From Erythrobacteraceae bacterium (lineage in GTDB: Bacteria > Pseudomonadota > Alphaproteobacteria > Sphingomonadales > Sphingomonadaceae), in assembly GCA_947479055.1 (NCBI GenBank), contig CANJYE010000002.1:1-64000 (forward strand): a stretch of DNA of 64,000 nt, written 5' to 3'. The translations under genes and the position numbers were made by a program. Position 1 is the stretch's first letter; each line of letters starts with the position of its first letter. Under the pieces are notes generated by a model. It did no database searches. It was not told where the DNA came from and saw only the letters and a list, made by a program, of their open reading frames with translations. Below are positions 25,376 through 34,875 of this stretch, one piece after another.

Positions 25376-27106
25376 ATGGCGAATGATAAGCCCGCTGCTT
25401 CGGAATATGATGTCATCGTCGTCGGCACGGGCGCAGCCGGATGCGTCGCCGCGCTGCGTGCCAGCGAGTTCGGCTTCAAGGTCCTGCTTCTGGAAAAGGG
25501 TGCCCGTTTCGGTGGCACCTCGATCACCTCGGGCGGCGTTGCCTGGATCCCGAACCACGGCTTCGACGATGCCGGCGACAGCGAGGAAGAGGCGATGCTC
25601 TACCTCAAGTCGGTGTGCGATCCCAATGCCCGCGAAGACCGGCTGCGTTCTTTCCTGAAGAACGGTCCGGAGATGATGCGTTATCTCCGCTCGCTCGGCA
25701 TCCAGTTCAACTACATGCCCTGGCCAGATTATTTCTCCGAGTTTCCGGGTGCGCGGGCCGACCGTTCGATCGTGTTTCCCAAGTATGACGGGCGCAAGCT
25801 GGGCAAGTGGTTTTACCTGATGCGCGAGCCGTTCACGCGCTACAAGATGTTCAACCGCTATTCGATGGACTTCGAGGAAGCGAACACGATTTCCACCCAG
25901 AGCCCGGGCTGGATCAAGGCTTTCGCCACCGTCGTCGGTCGCTATTGGCTTGATGTCGGCACCCGGATGAAGTCGAAGCACGATTCGGTCATGACCATGG
26001 GCGGTGCGCTGATCGCGCCGCTGGTGGAGAAGCTGATCGAGCGTGGCGTCGAGATCCGGATGGACCATGACGTGAAATCCTACCTGTCCGAAGATGGGCG
26101 GGTGACCGGTGTCGTGGCCGAATGGTTCGGCAAGAAGCGCGAATACCGGGCGAGCAAGGGCGTGGTGGTCTGCGCAGGCGGGTTCGACTGGAACCAGAAG
26201 CTGCGCGACAAGTTCCTGCGCCATCCGGGCGACCTCAAGCTGCCCAGTTCGCCGCAGAACATGAACACCGGCGCGATGCTGGAATCGGGAATGGACCAGC
26301 TCGGCGCGGCGGTGGAATTCACCGAAACGCCATGGTTCACGCCGGTCATGACCCTGCCGATCCCGGGCACGGCCAATCATTCGGAAAACCACCACGCCAC
26401 GTTCGACGTGGGCAGGCCCTATTCGGTCTGCGTCAACCGCAATGGCGACCGCTTCACCAATGAATCGCAGGGTTATGACCGCTTCGGCAACGCTATGCTG
26501 GCAGACGCGGAGAAGACCGGTGCCAACGCCCCCTGCTGGCTGGTGTTCGACGCCAAGTTCCGCCACCAGTTCACGGCCGGCGGCATCCTGCCGAGCCAGA
26601 TCATGCCCGACCGTTCGATCCCGGTCGAATGGTGGGATCACCACATCTTCAAGGCCGGCACGATCGAGGAACTGGCGGTCAAGCTGGACCTTGACCCGGC
26701 CCGGCTGGGCAAGGTGGTGGCCAACATGAACGAATATGCGCGGGTCGGCAAAGACCCCGAATTTGGCCGTGGCGACAGCGATTACGATCGCAATTTTGGC
26801 GATCCCAAGTGCAAGCCGAACCCCAATCTCGGCCCGATCCGCAAGGCACCGTTTTATGCGATCGCGGTCAACCTGGGCGAGCTGGGGATGAAGGGCGGGC
26901 TGAAATGCAACGCCAATTCGCAGGTGCTCGACACCAGCGACAAGCCGATTCCCGGCCTTTACGCCGCCGGCAATGCCTCGGGCTCGCCCTTCGGCAATTG
27001 CTATCCGGGCGCGGGCGGCACGATCGGGCCGGGCATGGCCTTCGGCTTTGCTGCGGTCAATCACATCGCCGAAGATGCGCGGATCAACCGCCCAGCGGGC
27101 GGTTGA
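25376..27106 (+). CDS. 3-Ketosteroid-delta1-dehydrogenase-like FAD-dependent oxidoreductase
   Basis: Flavoprotein of 576 aa. VIVVGTGAAG (residues 13-22) binds FAD, and the C-terminal PGLYAAGNASG plus YPGAGGTIGPGMAFG complete the fold. Residues aligned by eye with the KstD catalytic set are present: Y119 (WPDYF), Y367 (GYDRFG), Y543 and G547 (YPGAG). KstD enzymes introduce the C1-C2 double bond in 3-oxosteroids and pass electrons to a quinone. The neighbouring acyl-CoA dehydrogenases, racemase and 2-oxoacid oxidoreductase fit steroid-like catabolism, but related flavoproteins act on other cyclic ketones, so the substrate is inferred. Confidence 0.78.
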   Translation: MANDKPAASEYDVIVVGTGAAGCVAALRASEFGFKVLLLEKGARFGGTSITSGGVAWIPNHGFDDAGDSEEEAMLYLKSVCDPNAREDRLRSFLKNGPEMMRYLRSLGIQFNYMPWPDYFSEFPGARADRSIVFPKYDGRKLGKWFYLMREPFTRYKMFNRYSMDFEEANTISTQSPGWIKAFATVVGRYWLDVGTRMKSKHDSVMTMGGALIAPLVEKLIERGVEIRMDHDVKSYLSEDGRVTGVVAEWFGKKREYRASKGVVVCAGGFDWNQKLRDKFLRHPGDLKLPSSPQNMNTGAMLESGMDQLGAAVEFTETPWFTPVMTLPIPGTANHSENHHATFDVGRPYSVCVNRNGDRFTNESQGYDRFGNAMLADAEKTGANAPCWLVFDAKFRHQFTAGGILPSQIMPDRSIPVEWWDHHIFKAGTIEELAVKLDLDPARLGKVVANMNEYARVGKDPEFGRGDSDYDRNFGDPKCKPNPNLGPIRKAPFYAIAVNLGELGMKGGLKCNANSQVLDTSDKPIPGLYAAGNASGSPFGNCYPGAGGTIGPGMAFGFAAVNHIAEDARINRPAGG

Positions 27107-27173
27107 AACGTCGCAGACGGCTGCACATCGTCGTCAAGGCGCAGCAGAGAATGCTTCGGACCGATTGACGGGG

Positions 27174-27202
27174 CCGCCTTCCTGCCGCTAGCGGGAAGGC
27201 GG
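27174..27202. terminator. Hairpin between the KstD-like and acyl-CoA dehydrogenase genes
   Basis: CCGCCTTCC (27174-27182) and GGAAGGCGG (27194-27202) form a perfect 9-bp stem with an 11-base loop. It has no T-tract, so it may be a partial terminator or an mRNA processing/stability element that separates expression of the two parts. Confidence 0.5.
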
Positions 27203-27221
27203 TAACGCATCCGGAGATGAC

Positions 27222-28397
27222 ATGACCTCGTTCGCCAAGACGTTCCGTGCCACCTACCTTCCGGCCGAGGCCGAAGCGTTCCGCGCGGAGATCAAGGAAT
27301 TCCTGAAGGAATGGACCGCCAAGCGTCCGCCGCACCGACGCGCGCGAAGCTGGCAGGGCTTTGACCGTGAATTCAGCCTCGCGCTGGGGGCGAAGGGCTG
27401 GCTGGGGCTGACCATTCCGAAACAATATGGCGGGGGTGACCGTAGCTTCTTCCATCGCTTCGTGCTGGTGGAAGAATTGCTGGCCGCCGGTGCCCCGGTT
27501 GCAGCGCACTGGATCGCCGACCGGCAGAGCGCGCCGCTATTGCTGCACTACGGCACGCAAGAACAGCGCGAGAAGCTGATCCCCGCGATCTGCCGGGGCG
27601 AGGCGTTCTACTGTATCGGGATGAGCGAGCCCAATTCCGGTTCCGACCTTGCCAGCGTGCGCAGCCGTGCCGTGCCCGATGGCGATGGCCCGGATGGCGG
27701 GGGCTGGGTGCTCAATGGCCAGAAGATCTGGACCACCTACGCGCATGAATCCGACTACATGATCGCACTGGTCCGCACCTCGGGCGAACCGGACGATCGC
27801 CAGAAGGGCCTGTCGCAGATCCTGATCGATCTCAAGGCACCGGGCGTCACTGTCCGCCCGATCGAGGATCTGACCGGCGAAGCCCATTTCAACGAGGTTT
27901 TCTTCGAAGATGTCCGCCTGCCCGCCGATGCTCTGATCGGACAGGAAGGCAATGGCTGGGCGCAGGTCAACGCCGAACTGGCGTTCGAGCGCAGCGGACC
28001 GGAGCGGATATATTCCAGCATCGTCCTGCTCGATATCTGGGCCGATTTCCTGGCCCGCCGCGCAGGCGCCAATCCGGCGGCGGAAGTAGCGCTGGGCCGC
28101 CTGCTCGCCCGCATGGCGGCGCTCAGGGAAATGTCGGTGGCGATCACCGGGCGGCTGGTGGAGGGCGAATCGCCCGTGCTGGAAGCCGCGCTGATCAAGG
28201 AACTCGGCACCACCATGGAACAGGACACACCCGTCGAGATCGCCCGCCTGATCGGCGACGATCCGGACGAGGTGGTCGATCCCGAATTGCTGCGGACGCT
28301 GGCCTATGTGATGCAGGTCAGCCCCGCCTATTCGCTGCGCGGCGGTACGCGCGAAATCTTGAGAGGCATGATTGCCCGGGGGCTTGGCCTGCGATGA
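27222..28397 (+). CDS. Acyl-CoA dehydrogenase (pair 1, first subunit)
   Basis: FAD-dependent alpha,beta-dehydrogenation of an acyl-CoA. The 391-aa protein shows GLTIPKQYGGG, CIGMSEPNSGSDLASV (flavin/substrate loop), GQKIWTTYAHESDY and a C-terminal RGGTREILRGMIARGLGL helix. GGAGATGAC precedes the ATG. Its stop overlaps the next ATG as ATGA, and the partner is a shorter, divergent acyl-CoA dehydrogenase; such tandem pairs form alpha2beta2 enzymes in steroid degraders. Confidence 0.88.
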   Translation: MTSFAKTFRATYLPAEAEAFRAEIKEFLKEWTAKRPPHRRARSWQGFDREFSLALGAKGWLGLTIPKQYGGGDRSFFHRFVLVEELLAAGAPVAAHWIADRQSAPLLLHYGTQEQREKLIPAICRGEAFYCIGMSEPNSGSDLASVRSRAVPDGDGPDGGGWVLNGQKIWTTYAHESDYMIALVRTSGEPDDRQKGLSQILIDLKAPGVTVRPIEDLTGEAHFNEVFFEDVRLPADALIGQEGNGWAQVNAELAFERSGPERIYSSIVLLDIWADFLARRAGANPAAEVALGRLLARMAALREMSVAITGRLVEGESPVLEAALIKELGTTMEQDTPVEIARLIGDDPDEVVDPELLRTLAYVMQVSPAYSLRGGTREILRGMIARGLGLR

Positions 28398-29401
28398 TCG
28401 AACTGGACGATATCTTCCTCGACAGCTTCACGGGTCTGCTCGACACCGTGTCGGACCATGGTGCGATCCGCGCCGTCGAAGCGGGCGGGAGCACCGCCGC
28501 GATATGGGAAGCGGTGCAGGAATCGGGCTTCGTCGATGCCTTGCTGCCGGAAGACGATGGCGGCGCGGGCTTCGATACGGCCACGGTCGTCCCGCTGGTC
28601 AATGCGGCGGGTGAACGGCTGCTGCCGGTGGCTTTCGCGCAGACGATGGTCGCCCGCATGCTCGCCGCGCGGGCCGGGGCGGAACTGGGCGTCGATGGCG
28701 CGGTCACGCTCTGGCCGCTGAGCGAGGAGGGTACCTTGCGCTCGCAAGTTGCCCCGGCGGCATGGGAAGCGGGCCATGCGCTGGTCCAGCAGGGCCATCA
28801 ATTCACCGTTCGCCCTCTGGTGGTGGGCAAGCAGCGCGATGGCTTCGGCTATATCCCGGCCGAACTGGACATGGGCGCCGAGCCGCTGGCCAGCTTCACG
28901 CTGGACGGGGTTGATCTGCTCGACTGGGCTTCGGCAATCACTGCACTGCTGATCGCGGGTGCTTGCAACAAGGTGCTGGCCATGACGATCGACTATCTGA
29001 ACGAGCGCAAGCAGTTCGGCCGGGCGCTGTCGAAATTCCAGGCTATCCAGCACAATTGCGCGGTGATGGCCGAACATGCGGTGATTGCCGCCACCGCCGC
29101 GCGGATCGGCTTCACTGCCGATGATGGCAACCTTTCCACCCTGCGCGTGGCAATGGCCCGCAGCGTGACGTTCGATGCGGCAGCGCAGATTTCGGCGCTG
29201 GCCCATGCCGGTTTCGCCGCGATCGGCATTACCGAGGAGTATGACCTCCAGCTTTATGTCCGTGCGCTGAAGCGCTGGCAGATCAGCTTCGGCTCCGACA
29301 GCTTCTGGGCGAGGAAGCTTGGCCAGGCCCGGATCGCGGGAACCTATGACACCAGCGCGGATTTCATTCGTGACCGGCTCGCGCCCGAGCCCGTCGCCTG
29401 A
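28394..29401 (+). CDS. Acyl-CoA dehydrogenase (pair 1, second subunit)
   Basis: Short family member (335 aa) with a clear C-terminal domain (ALSKFQAIQHNCAVMAEH, ERKQFGRAL) but a reduced middle beta-domain and no SEPNSGSD-type loop. This suggests it cannot work alone and completes a heteromer with the product of 27222-28397. Start and stop overlap as ATGA, implying coupled translation in equal amounts. Confidence 0.82.
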   Translation: MIELDDIFLDSFTGLLDTVSDHGAIRAVEAGGSTAAIWEAVQESGFVDALLPEDDGGAGFDTATVVPLVNAAGERLLPVAFAQTMVARMLAARAGAELGVDGAVTLWPLSEEGTLRSQVAPAAWEAGHALVQQGHQFTVRPLVVGKQRDGFGYIPAELDMGAEPLASFTLDGVDLLDWASAITALLIAGACNKVLAMTIDYLNERKQFGRALSKFQAIQHNCAVMAEHAVIAATAARIGFTADDGNLSTLRVAMARSVTFDAAAQISALAHAGFAAIGITEEYDLQLYVRALKRWQISFGSDSFWARKLGQARIAGTYDTSADFIRDRLAPEPVA

Positions 29402-29427
29402 CAGCAAGAACCGATAGGAAGCACCTC

Positions 29428-30174
29428 ATGTCCCTCACCGTTCATCAGTTCGCCTGCCTGAGCGACAATTACGGCTTCCTGATCCGGGATGACGCCACCG
29501 GCCAGGTCGGCTGCATCGACACGCCCGATGGCGATGCGGTGCTGGCGGCGGCCGACGCGGTCGGCTGGCGGATCGACGTGATCTTCAACACCCACTGGCA
29601 TCCCGATCATGCCGGCGGGAACGAGGCGGTGAAAGCCCGTTTCGGCTCGCACATCGTCGGGCCGGAAGAAGTGCGCGAACATTATCCGATCGACCAGGTG
29701 GTGGGCCATGGCGATGTCGTGAAACTGGGCGAAACCAGCTTCACGGTGATCGACACCGGCGGGCACACGCTGGGCCATGTCTGCTTCCATTCGGCCGAAG
29801 CAGGCAAGGTGTTCGTGGGCGATACGCTGTTCCCGCTCGGCTGCGGGCGGATCTTCGAAGGCACCCCGCAGCAGATGTGGGACAGCCTGTCGCGCCTTGC
29901 TGCACTGCCGGGTGAAACCGTGGTCTACAGCGCGCATGAATACACGCTTGGCAATGCGCGCTTTGCCGAGTCGGTCGATTCCTCGGCTGCGCTGGCGGAA
30001 CGGATCGTGCAGATCGAAGCCGCGCGCGCCAGAGGCGAGCCGACCGTGCCGACCACGATCGCGGATGAACTGCGGACCAATCCGTTCCTGCGCGCGCCGC
30101 AGCTTTCGGACAAGGCCGACCCGGTTGCCGCCTTTGCCGAGATCCGCGCCGCGAAAGACAATTTCAAGGGCTGA
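29428..30174 (+). CDS. gloB: Hydroxyacylglutathione hydrolase (glyoxalase II)
   Basis: Metallo-beta-lactamase-fold thioesterase of 248 aa. NTHWHPDHAGG is the THxHxDH metal motif, with further ligands in GGHTLGHVCFH, FVGDTLFPLGCG and SAHEYTLGNARFA, and the glyoxalase II tail TNPFLRAP is present. It hydrolyses S-lactoylglutathione; here it could also cleave another thioester within the catabolic cluster. AGGAAG precedes the ATG, 26 bases after the acyl-CoA dehydrogenase stop. Confidence 0.88.
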   Translation: MSLTVHQFACLSDNYGFLIRDDATGQVGCIDTPDGDAVLAAADAVGWRIDVIFNTHWHPDHAGGNEAVKARFGSHIVGPEEVREHYPIDQVVGHGDVVKLGETSFTVIDTGGHTLGHVCFHSAEAGKVFVGDTLFPLGCGRIFEGTPQQMWDSLSRLAALPGETVVYSAHEYTLGNARFAESVDSSAALAERIVQIEAARARGEPTVPTTIADELRTNPFLRAPQLSDKADPVAAFAEIRAAKDNFKG

Positions 30175-30210
30175 TTTTCCTACTGCGGCCTCGGTTGCAT
30201 TTGTCCCGTT

Positions 30211-30231
30211 TCATTGCATGGCCAGTTCATT
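30211..30231 (+). promoter_or_regulatory. Candidate regulator site, copy B
   Basis: Core CATGGCCAGTTCATT matches the 10831-10851 copy at 18 of 21 positions over the full stretch. It lies 172 bases upstream of the AraC-type regulator, in the gap after gloB, which would fit autoregulation. Confidence 0.4.
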
Positions 30232-30402
30232 GCGCAGACCGCCTGAGTCAAAGACGTTGACCGGGCTGCTTCGGCGTGATTGTGTCGTTCGCACGATGGT
30301 GCCGGGGGGAATGAGTCCCGGCTCGGGTGAGTATCGCAGGCCTGCGCCAGAGAGTCCGGGAACGGGACGGTGGGGTGCGGGCCGGAGAGGGTAGTTTCGG
30401 GA

Positions 30403-31431
30403 ATGCAGGATCTGTTCAGCGCGACCGGCCATGTTTCGATCGACCAGTTGACCAACTGGGCGGCGGTTTCGGCTCGCGAATTCTATGATGGCGACCTTGA
30501 GGTCGAAGACCGCAACCGCGCCGATGTGCGGCTGGAAAAGGGCTTGTCCTATCCGGTCTCGCTGACCCGGCTGAGCGCCCGCTCGGATGTCGCCTATCGC
30601 CGGGGCTGGCCGCATATCCGCACCAACAAGGTCGGCTTCCGGACGATCTGGTTCGTTCGCAAGGGCACGCTCAAGATCGTCCGCTCACAGGGCAATTGCG
30701 ATGTGCATGAAGGTCAGATGGGGATCATCGATTCCAGCGCGCCGTTCCATGTGAAGGCTATGTGCGATGCGTCGGGCGAATATGAATCCTATCAACTGGT
30801 GGTGCCTGGCCCGATGTTCCTGATGCACCTGCAGGAAGCCGACAAGCTGCTGCGCCCGGTCGATCTCGACACGCCGCAGGGCGAGGTGGTGCAGAGCATC
30901 CTTTCGCTGCTGGTTCGCGATGGCGAAAAGCTCAGCCGCCGGGCGGCCAAGCCGCTGGCCGAAGGGCTGCTGATCGCGCTGGCCGATCATCTCGAAGGCC
31001 AGCATGCTGATATCTCGCGCCGCCAGCAGCTGGTGGCCAAGCGCCTGTCGGATATCCAGAACTACATCCTGATGAACCTCACCGACCCCGACCTATCGTT
31101 TGACCGGGTGGCGGGCAATTGCGGCATTTCGCCACGCTATCTGTGCTATGTGCTGAAGGCCAACCGCACCAGTTTTTCCAAGCTTTTGTGGAAGAACCGG
31201 CTGGCTCGGGCCCGGGACCTGCTGCTGTCTCCCGCGACCCGCGATTATCCGATTCACGAGATCGCCTATATGTCCGGCTTCAAGAGCGCGGCCCATTTCA
31301 GCCGGATGTTCAAGGCCGCGTTCGGCTGCCCGCCGCGCAAGTTCCGCAAGGATGATGGCCAGGCCCCTGGTTCCGGCGAATCATCCACCAGCCCGCTGGC
31401 GCTGGGCGGGCGGGTCATGGGCACCGCCTGA
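30403..31431 (+). CDS. AraC-family transcriptional regulator
   Basis: Product of 342 aa. Residues 1-220 resemble the AraC-type ligand-binding domain of regulators such as those of aromatic oxygenases. The C-terminus (from about residue 235) carries two helix-turn-helix motifs: LSFDRVAGNCGISPRYLCYV and IHEIAYMSGFKSAAHFSRMF, followed by FGCPPRKFRK. ATG at 30403 is preferred; a GTG at 30370 is also in frame. Its position inside the acyl-CoA gene region makes it the likely local regulator, possibly acting at the shared motif listed at 10831 and 30211. Confidence 0.85.
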   Translation: MQDLFSATGHVSIDQLTNWAAVSAREFYDGDLEVEDRNRADVRLEKGLSYPVSLTRLSARSDVAYRRGWPHIRTNKVGFRTIWFVRKGTLKIVRSQGNCDVHEGQMGIIDSSAPFHVKAMCDASGEYESYQLVVPGPMFLMHLQEADKLLRPVDLDTPQGEVVQSILSLLVRDGEKLSRRAAKPLAEGLLIALADHLEGQHADISRRQQLVAKRLSDIQNYILMNLTDPDLSFDRVAGNCGISPRYLCYVLKANRTSFSKLLWKNRLARARDLLLSPATRDYPIHEIAYMSGFKSAAHFSRMFKAAFGCPPRKFRKDDGQAPGSGESSTSPLALGGRVMGTA

Positions 31432-31564
31432 CTCCGGGATGCTTGCCCAAACCGTATTTATTGCTGGGACAATATGCGCCATAGGCGTCGTCCGAATGCC
31501 CTGACCCCGATTGCCTTGCGCGCGGAGCCGTGCCAACCAACCGGATCAGATTAGGAGACTCTTC

Positions 31565-32725
31565 TTGGCCGCTATCGATCTTCCCCGCCCGCCTTTCATG
31601 GACAGCGAAGAGCTGCGCATGCTCGAGGATGTGATGGACCGCTTCTGCGCAGAACATTTCACCCCGGAAAAAAGCGCCCGCTATCGCGACCAGGGCTATG
31701 TCGATCGCGAAGTGTGGCTGGCTGCGGGCGCCAGCGGGCTGCTGGGCACTTCGGTGCCGGAGGAATACGGCGGGCCCGGCCTCGATTTCCGCTATGACGC
31801 GCTGCTGATGGAGCGGCTCGGCGTCAACGACGCGCTCAATTTCGCGCAGCCGCTGCACAACACCGTGGTGGTGCCTTACATCATCAAATACGGCTCGGAA
31901 GAGCAGAAGCAGAAGTTCCTGCCCGGCACCATCACCGGCGAGACGATCTGCGCCGTCGCCATGACCGAACCCGGCGCGGGTTCCGACCTCCAGGGCATGC
32001 GCACCAGCGCCGTGCGCGATGGCGATCACTATGTGATCAATGGCCAGAAGACTTTCATTTCCAACGGCCATCACGCCAATCTGATCATCGTTGCCGCGAA
32101 GACCGATCCGGCCGCCGGGTCCAAGGGCATTTCGCTGTTCCTGGTCGAAACCGACAAGACCCCGGGGTTCGAACGGGGCAAGCTGCTGCACAAGCTGGGC
32201 CAGGAAGCGCGCGACACGGCCGAGCTGTTCTTCACCGACATGCGCGTTCCGGCGGAGAACCTGCTGGGCGGCGAAGGCAAGGGCTTCGCCATGCTGATGA
32301 CCGAGCTGCCGAAGGAGCGGCTGGTGATCGGCTGGCAGGCGATCGGCATGATCGAAAGCGCGATCAACAAGACCATCGCCTATACCCGCGATCGCAAGAT
32401 GTTCGGCAAGACCCTGTTCGACATGCAGAACACCCAGTTCAAGCTGGCCGAATGCAAGACCAAGGCGACCATCGGCAAGAGCTTCCTCTACAACTGCACC
32501 GAGCTGCTGCTGGAGAAGAAACTGGACGCCGCCACCGCCTCGATGGCCAAGCTGTGGATCAGCGAGGCGCAGGGCGAGGTGGTGGATGAGTGCCTCCAGC
32601 TGCACGGTGGCTATGGCTACATCCTCGAATATCCGATTGCCGAGATGTACAAGGATGCCCGCGGCTTCCGCATCTATGGCGGTGCCAGCGAAGTGATGAA
32701 GCTGCTGATCGCGCGGTCGCTCTGA
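31565..32725 (+). CDS. Acyl-CoA dehydrogenase (single)
   Basis: Complete homomeric-type family member of 386 aa: TSVPEEYGGPGLDF, AVAMTEPGAGSDLQG, GQKTFISNGHHANL, ERLVIGWQAIGM, FGKTLFDMQNTQFKLAE and LQLHGGYGYILEYP. A TTG at 31565 with AGGAGA seven bases upstream is chosen as start; an ATG at 31598 would drop 11 residues. It precedes the thiolase and SDR-crotonase genes on the same strand, giving a nearly complete beta-oxidation set. Confidence 0.88.
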   Translation: MAAIDLPRPPFMDSEELRMLEDVMDRFCAEHFTPEKSARYRDQGYVDREVWLAAGASGLLGTSVPEEYGGPGLDFRYDALLMERLGVNDALNFAQPLHNTVVVPYIIKYGSEEQKQKFLPGTITGETICAVAMTEPGAGSDLQGMRTSAVRDGDHYVINGQKTFISNGHHANLIIVAAKTDPAAGSKGISLFLVETDKTPGFERGKLLHKLGQEARDTAELFFTDMRVPAENLLGGEGKGFAMLMTELPKERLVIGWQAIGMIESAINKTIAYTRDRKMFGKTLFDMQNTQFKLAECKTKATIGKSFLYNCTELLLEKKLDAATASMAKLWISEAQGEVVDECLQLHGGYGYILEYPIAEMYKDARGFRIYGGASEVMKLLIARSL

Positions 32726-32892
32726 CGCTGCGGGCTGATTGCTTCATGGCGTGAGTCAAATACCGCGACTTGCGCAGGCCCGCCCAGCCTCTTATCGGAC
32801 TCGATGAATCGGGTGGGCCGCGTGCCCGCCGGTGACCGCCGACGGGAAGGGCGAACCTCGTCCCACGCCGGCCAGGACAAGGAAGACAGATC

Positions 32893-34080
32893 ATGGCGCA
32901 GAACACTCCGGTAATCGTGGACATCGTCCGCTCTCCCATCGGGCGCGGCAAGGCGGGCAAGGGTGCGCTGAGCGAGGTCCATCCGGTCGATCTGCTCTCG
33001 CAGGTGATCAAGGGCCTGGTCGAGCGCAACCAGATCGATCCCGGCCTGGTCGAAGACGTGATCATGGGCTGCGTCAGCCAGGCGGGCGAACAGTCGGTCA
33101 CGCCAGCGCGCAGCGCTTGGCTGGCGGCGGGCTATCCCAGCCACGTGCCGGGCACCACGATCGATCGCCGTTGCGGTTCGGCCCAGCAGTCGATCCATTT
33201 CGCCGCGCAAGCGATCGCCGCCGGGGCGCATGACATCGTCATTGCCGGTGGGGTCGAATCGATGAGCCGGGTGCCGATGGGCAGCGCGCGGATGGGCGCG
33301 GATGTGTTCGGCGCGGGCATCGCTAGGCGCTATCCCGAAGGGCTGGTCGGTCAGGGTGTCGCTGCCGACCTCGTCGCCACCAAATGGGGTATCAGCCGCA
33401 CCGAGATGGACGAGCTGGCCGCCCGTTCGCATCAACTCGCCGCCGCCGTGCAGTCCAGCGGCGGTTTCGACAATGAAATCGTCCCGATCGAAACGCCCAA
33501 TGGCCTGTTCACCCGCGACGAGGTGATCCGCCCCGGCACCACCGTGGAAGGTCTGGCCGAACTCCAGCCGGTGTTCGGCAGCGAGGAAATGCGCGCCCGC
33601 TTCCCCGATGTGGACTGGGCCGTTACCGCCGGCAACAGCTCGCAGATCGTCGATGGCGCGGCCGCCGCGCTGATCATGAGCGAGGCGATGGCAAGCAAGC
33701 TCGGCCTCAGGCCGCGCGCGCGCTTCGTTTCCTATTCGGTGATCGGCGATGACATGCTGCTGATGCTGACCGCGCCGATCCCGGCGACCCGGCTCGCGCT
33801 CAAGAAGGCCGGGCTCGATGTCGGCGATATCGATCATTTCGAAGTGAACGAGGCGTTCGCCTCCGTGCCGCTCGCCTGGCAGCGCGAGATCGGGGCCGAT
33901 ATGGCCAAGCTCAATCCCGCTGGCGGTGCGATTTCCACCGGCCACCCGCTCGGCGCGTCGGGCGCCAAGCTGATGGCGACCATGCTCAACGCGATGGAGC
34001 GCAGCGGCGCCCGCTATGGCCTGCAGACGATGTGCGAAGCCAGCGGCATGGCCAACGCCACGATCATCGAACGCCTCTGA
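32893..34080 (+). CDS. Acetyl-CoA acyltransferase (thiolase)
   Basis: Splits 3-oxoacyl-CoA with CoA, the last beta-oxidation step. The 395-aa protein has nucleophile C94 (DRRCGSAQQS), NEAFASVPLAW, H351 (STGHPLGASG) and C381 in TMCEASGMANA. The last motif replaces the usual CIGGG and resembles FadA5-like steroid thiolases, although that comparison is from memory. AGGAAGACAG precedes the ATG. It is followed after 33 bases by an SDR and a crotonase. Confidence 0.92.
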   Translation: MAQNTPVIVDIVRSPIGRGKAGKGALSEVHPVDLLSQVIKGLVERNQIDPGLVEDVIMGCVSQAGEQSVTPARSAWLAAGYPSHVPGTTIDRRCGSAQQSIHFAAQAIAAGAHDIVIAGGVESMSRVPMGSARMGADVFGAGIARRYPEGLVGQGVAADLVATKWGISRTEMDELAARSHQLAAAVQSSGGFDNEIVPIETPNGLFTRDEVIRPGTTVEGLAELQPVFGSEEMRARFPDVDWAVTAGNSSQIVDGAAAALIMSEAMASKLGLRPRARFVSYSVIGDDMLLMLTAPIPATRLALKKAGLDVGDIDHFEVNEAFASVPLAWQREIGADMAKLNPAGGAISTGHPLGASGAKLMATMLNAMERSGARYGLQTMCEASGMANATIIERL

Positions 34081-34113
34081 TTTTCATTCGAGACAAGCAA
34101 GAAGGACAGCAAG

Positions 34114-34875
34114 ATGCAGATCAATTCGGACATGGTGGCGCTGGTCACAGGTGGCGCTTCGGGCCTTGGCCGGGCCACGGCTGAAGCGCTCGCCGCCAAG
34201 GGTGCCAAGGTCGTGATCGTCGACCTGCCGTCATCCGATGGGGAAAATGTCGCCAAGGAACTGGGCGGTGTATTCGCGCCCGCCGACATCACCAGCGAAG
34301 AGCAGATGAACGCCGCGCTCGACGCTGCCGAAAAGCTCGGCACGCTGCGCGCAGTGGTGCATTGCGCCGGGCGCGGCCTGACCGTGCGCGTGGTCGAGAA
34401 GGACGGGTCGCCCGGCTCGCTGGCCGACTACACCACCATCATCAACCTCAACCTTATTGGCAGCTTCAACGTGCTGCGCCTGGCGGCTGCCCGCATGGCG
34501 AAGAACGAACTGGCCGACGATGAACGCGGCGTGGTGATCATGACCGCCTCGATCGCCGCGTGGGAAGGCCAGATCGGCCAGATCCCCTATGCCTCGTCCA
34601 AAGCCGGTGTGGTCGGCATGACGCTGGTGGCCGCGCGCGACCTGTCGGGCAAGCAGATCCGCGTCAACACGATTGCGCCGGGCGTGTTCCACACCCCGAT
34701 TCTCAATCGTCACCCGCAGGAAATCATCGACAAGCTGGCCTCGGGCATCCCCAATCCGCGCCGTCTTGGCCGTCCGAACGAATTCGCGATGATGGCCCAG
34801 CAGCTGATCGAGAATCCCTATGTCAACGGCGAGACGATCCGCGTCGATGCCGCCTATCGGATGCCGGCCAAGTGA
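34114..34875 (+). CDS. SDR, probable 3-hydroxyacyl-CoA dehydrogenase type II-like
   Basis: Product of 253 aa with [10 protein letters not shown] at residues 13-22, [23 protein letters not shown] (catalytic Ser and Tyr-x3-Lys) and the IGQ..YASSKAG pattern of the HSD17B10/FabG-like hydroxyacyl-CoA dehydrogenases. It ends in [15 protein letters not shown]. Its stop overlaps the GTG of the crotonase as GTGA. It is closely similar to the minus-strand SDR at 39244-40005, itself followed by a crotonase. Confidence 0.87.
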   Translation: MQINSDMVALVTGGASGLGRATAEALAAKGAKVVIVDLPSSDGENVAKELGGVFAPADITSEEQMNAALDAAEKLGTLRAVVHCAGRGLTVRVVEKDGSPGSLADYTTIINLNLIGSFNVLRLAAARMAKNELADDERGVVIMTASIAAWEGQIGQIPYASSKAGVVGMTLVAARDLSGKQIRVNTIAPGVFHTPILNRHPQEIIDKLASGIPNPRRLGRPNEFAMMAQQLIENPYVNGETIRVDAAYRMPAK

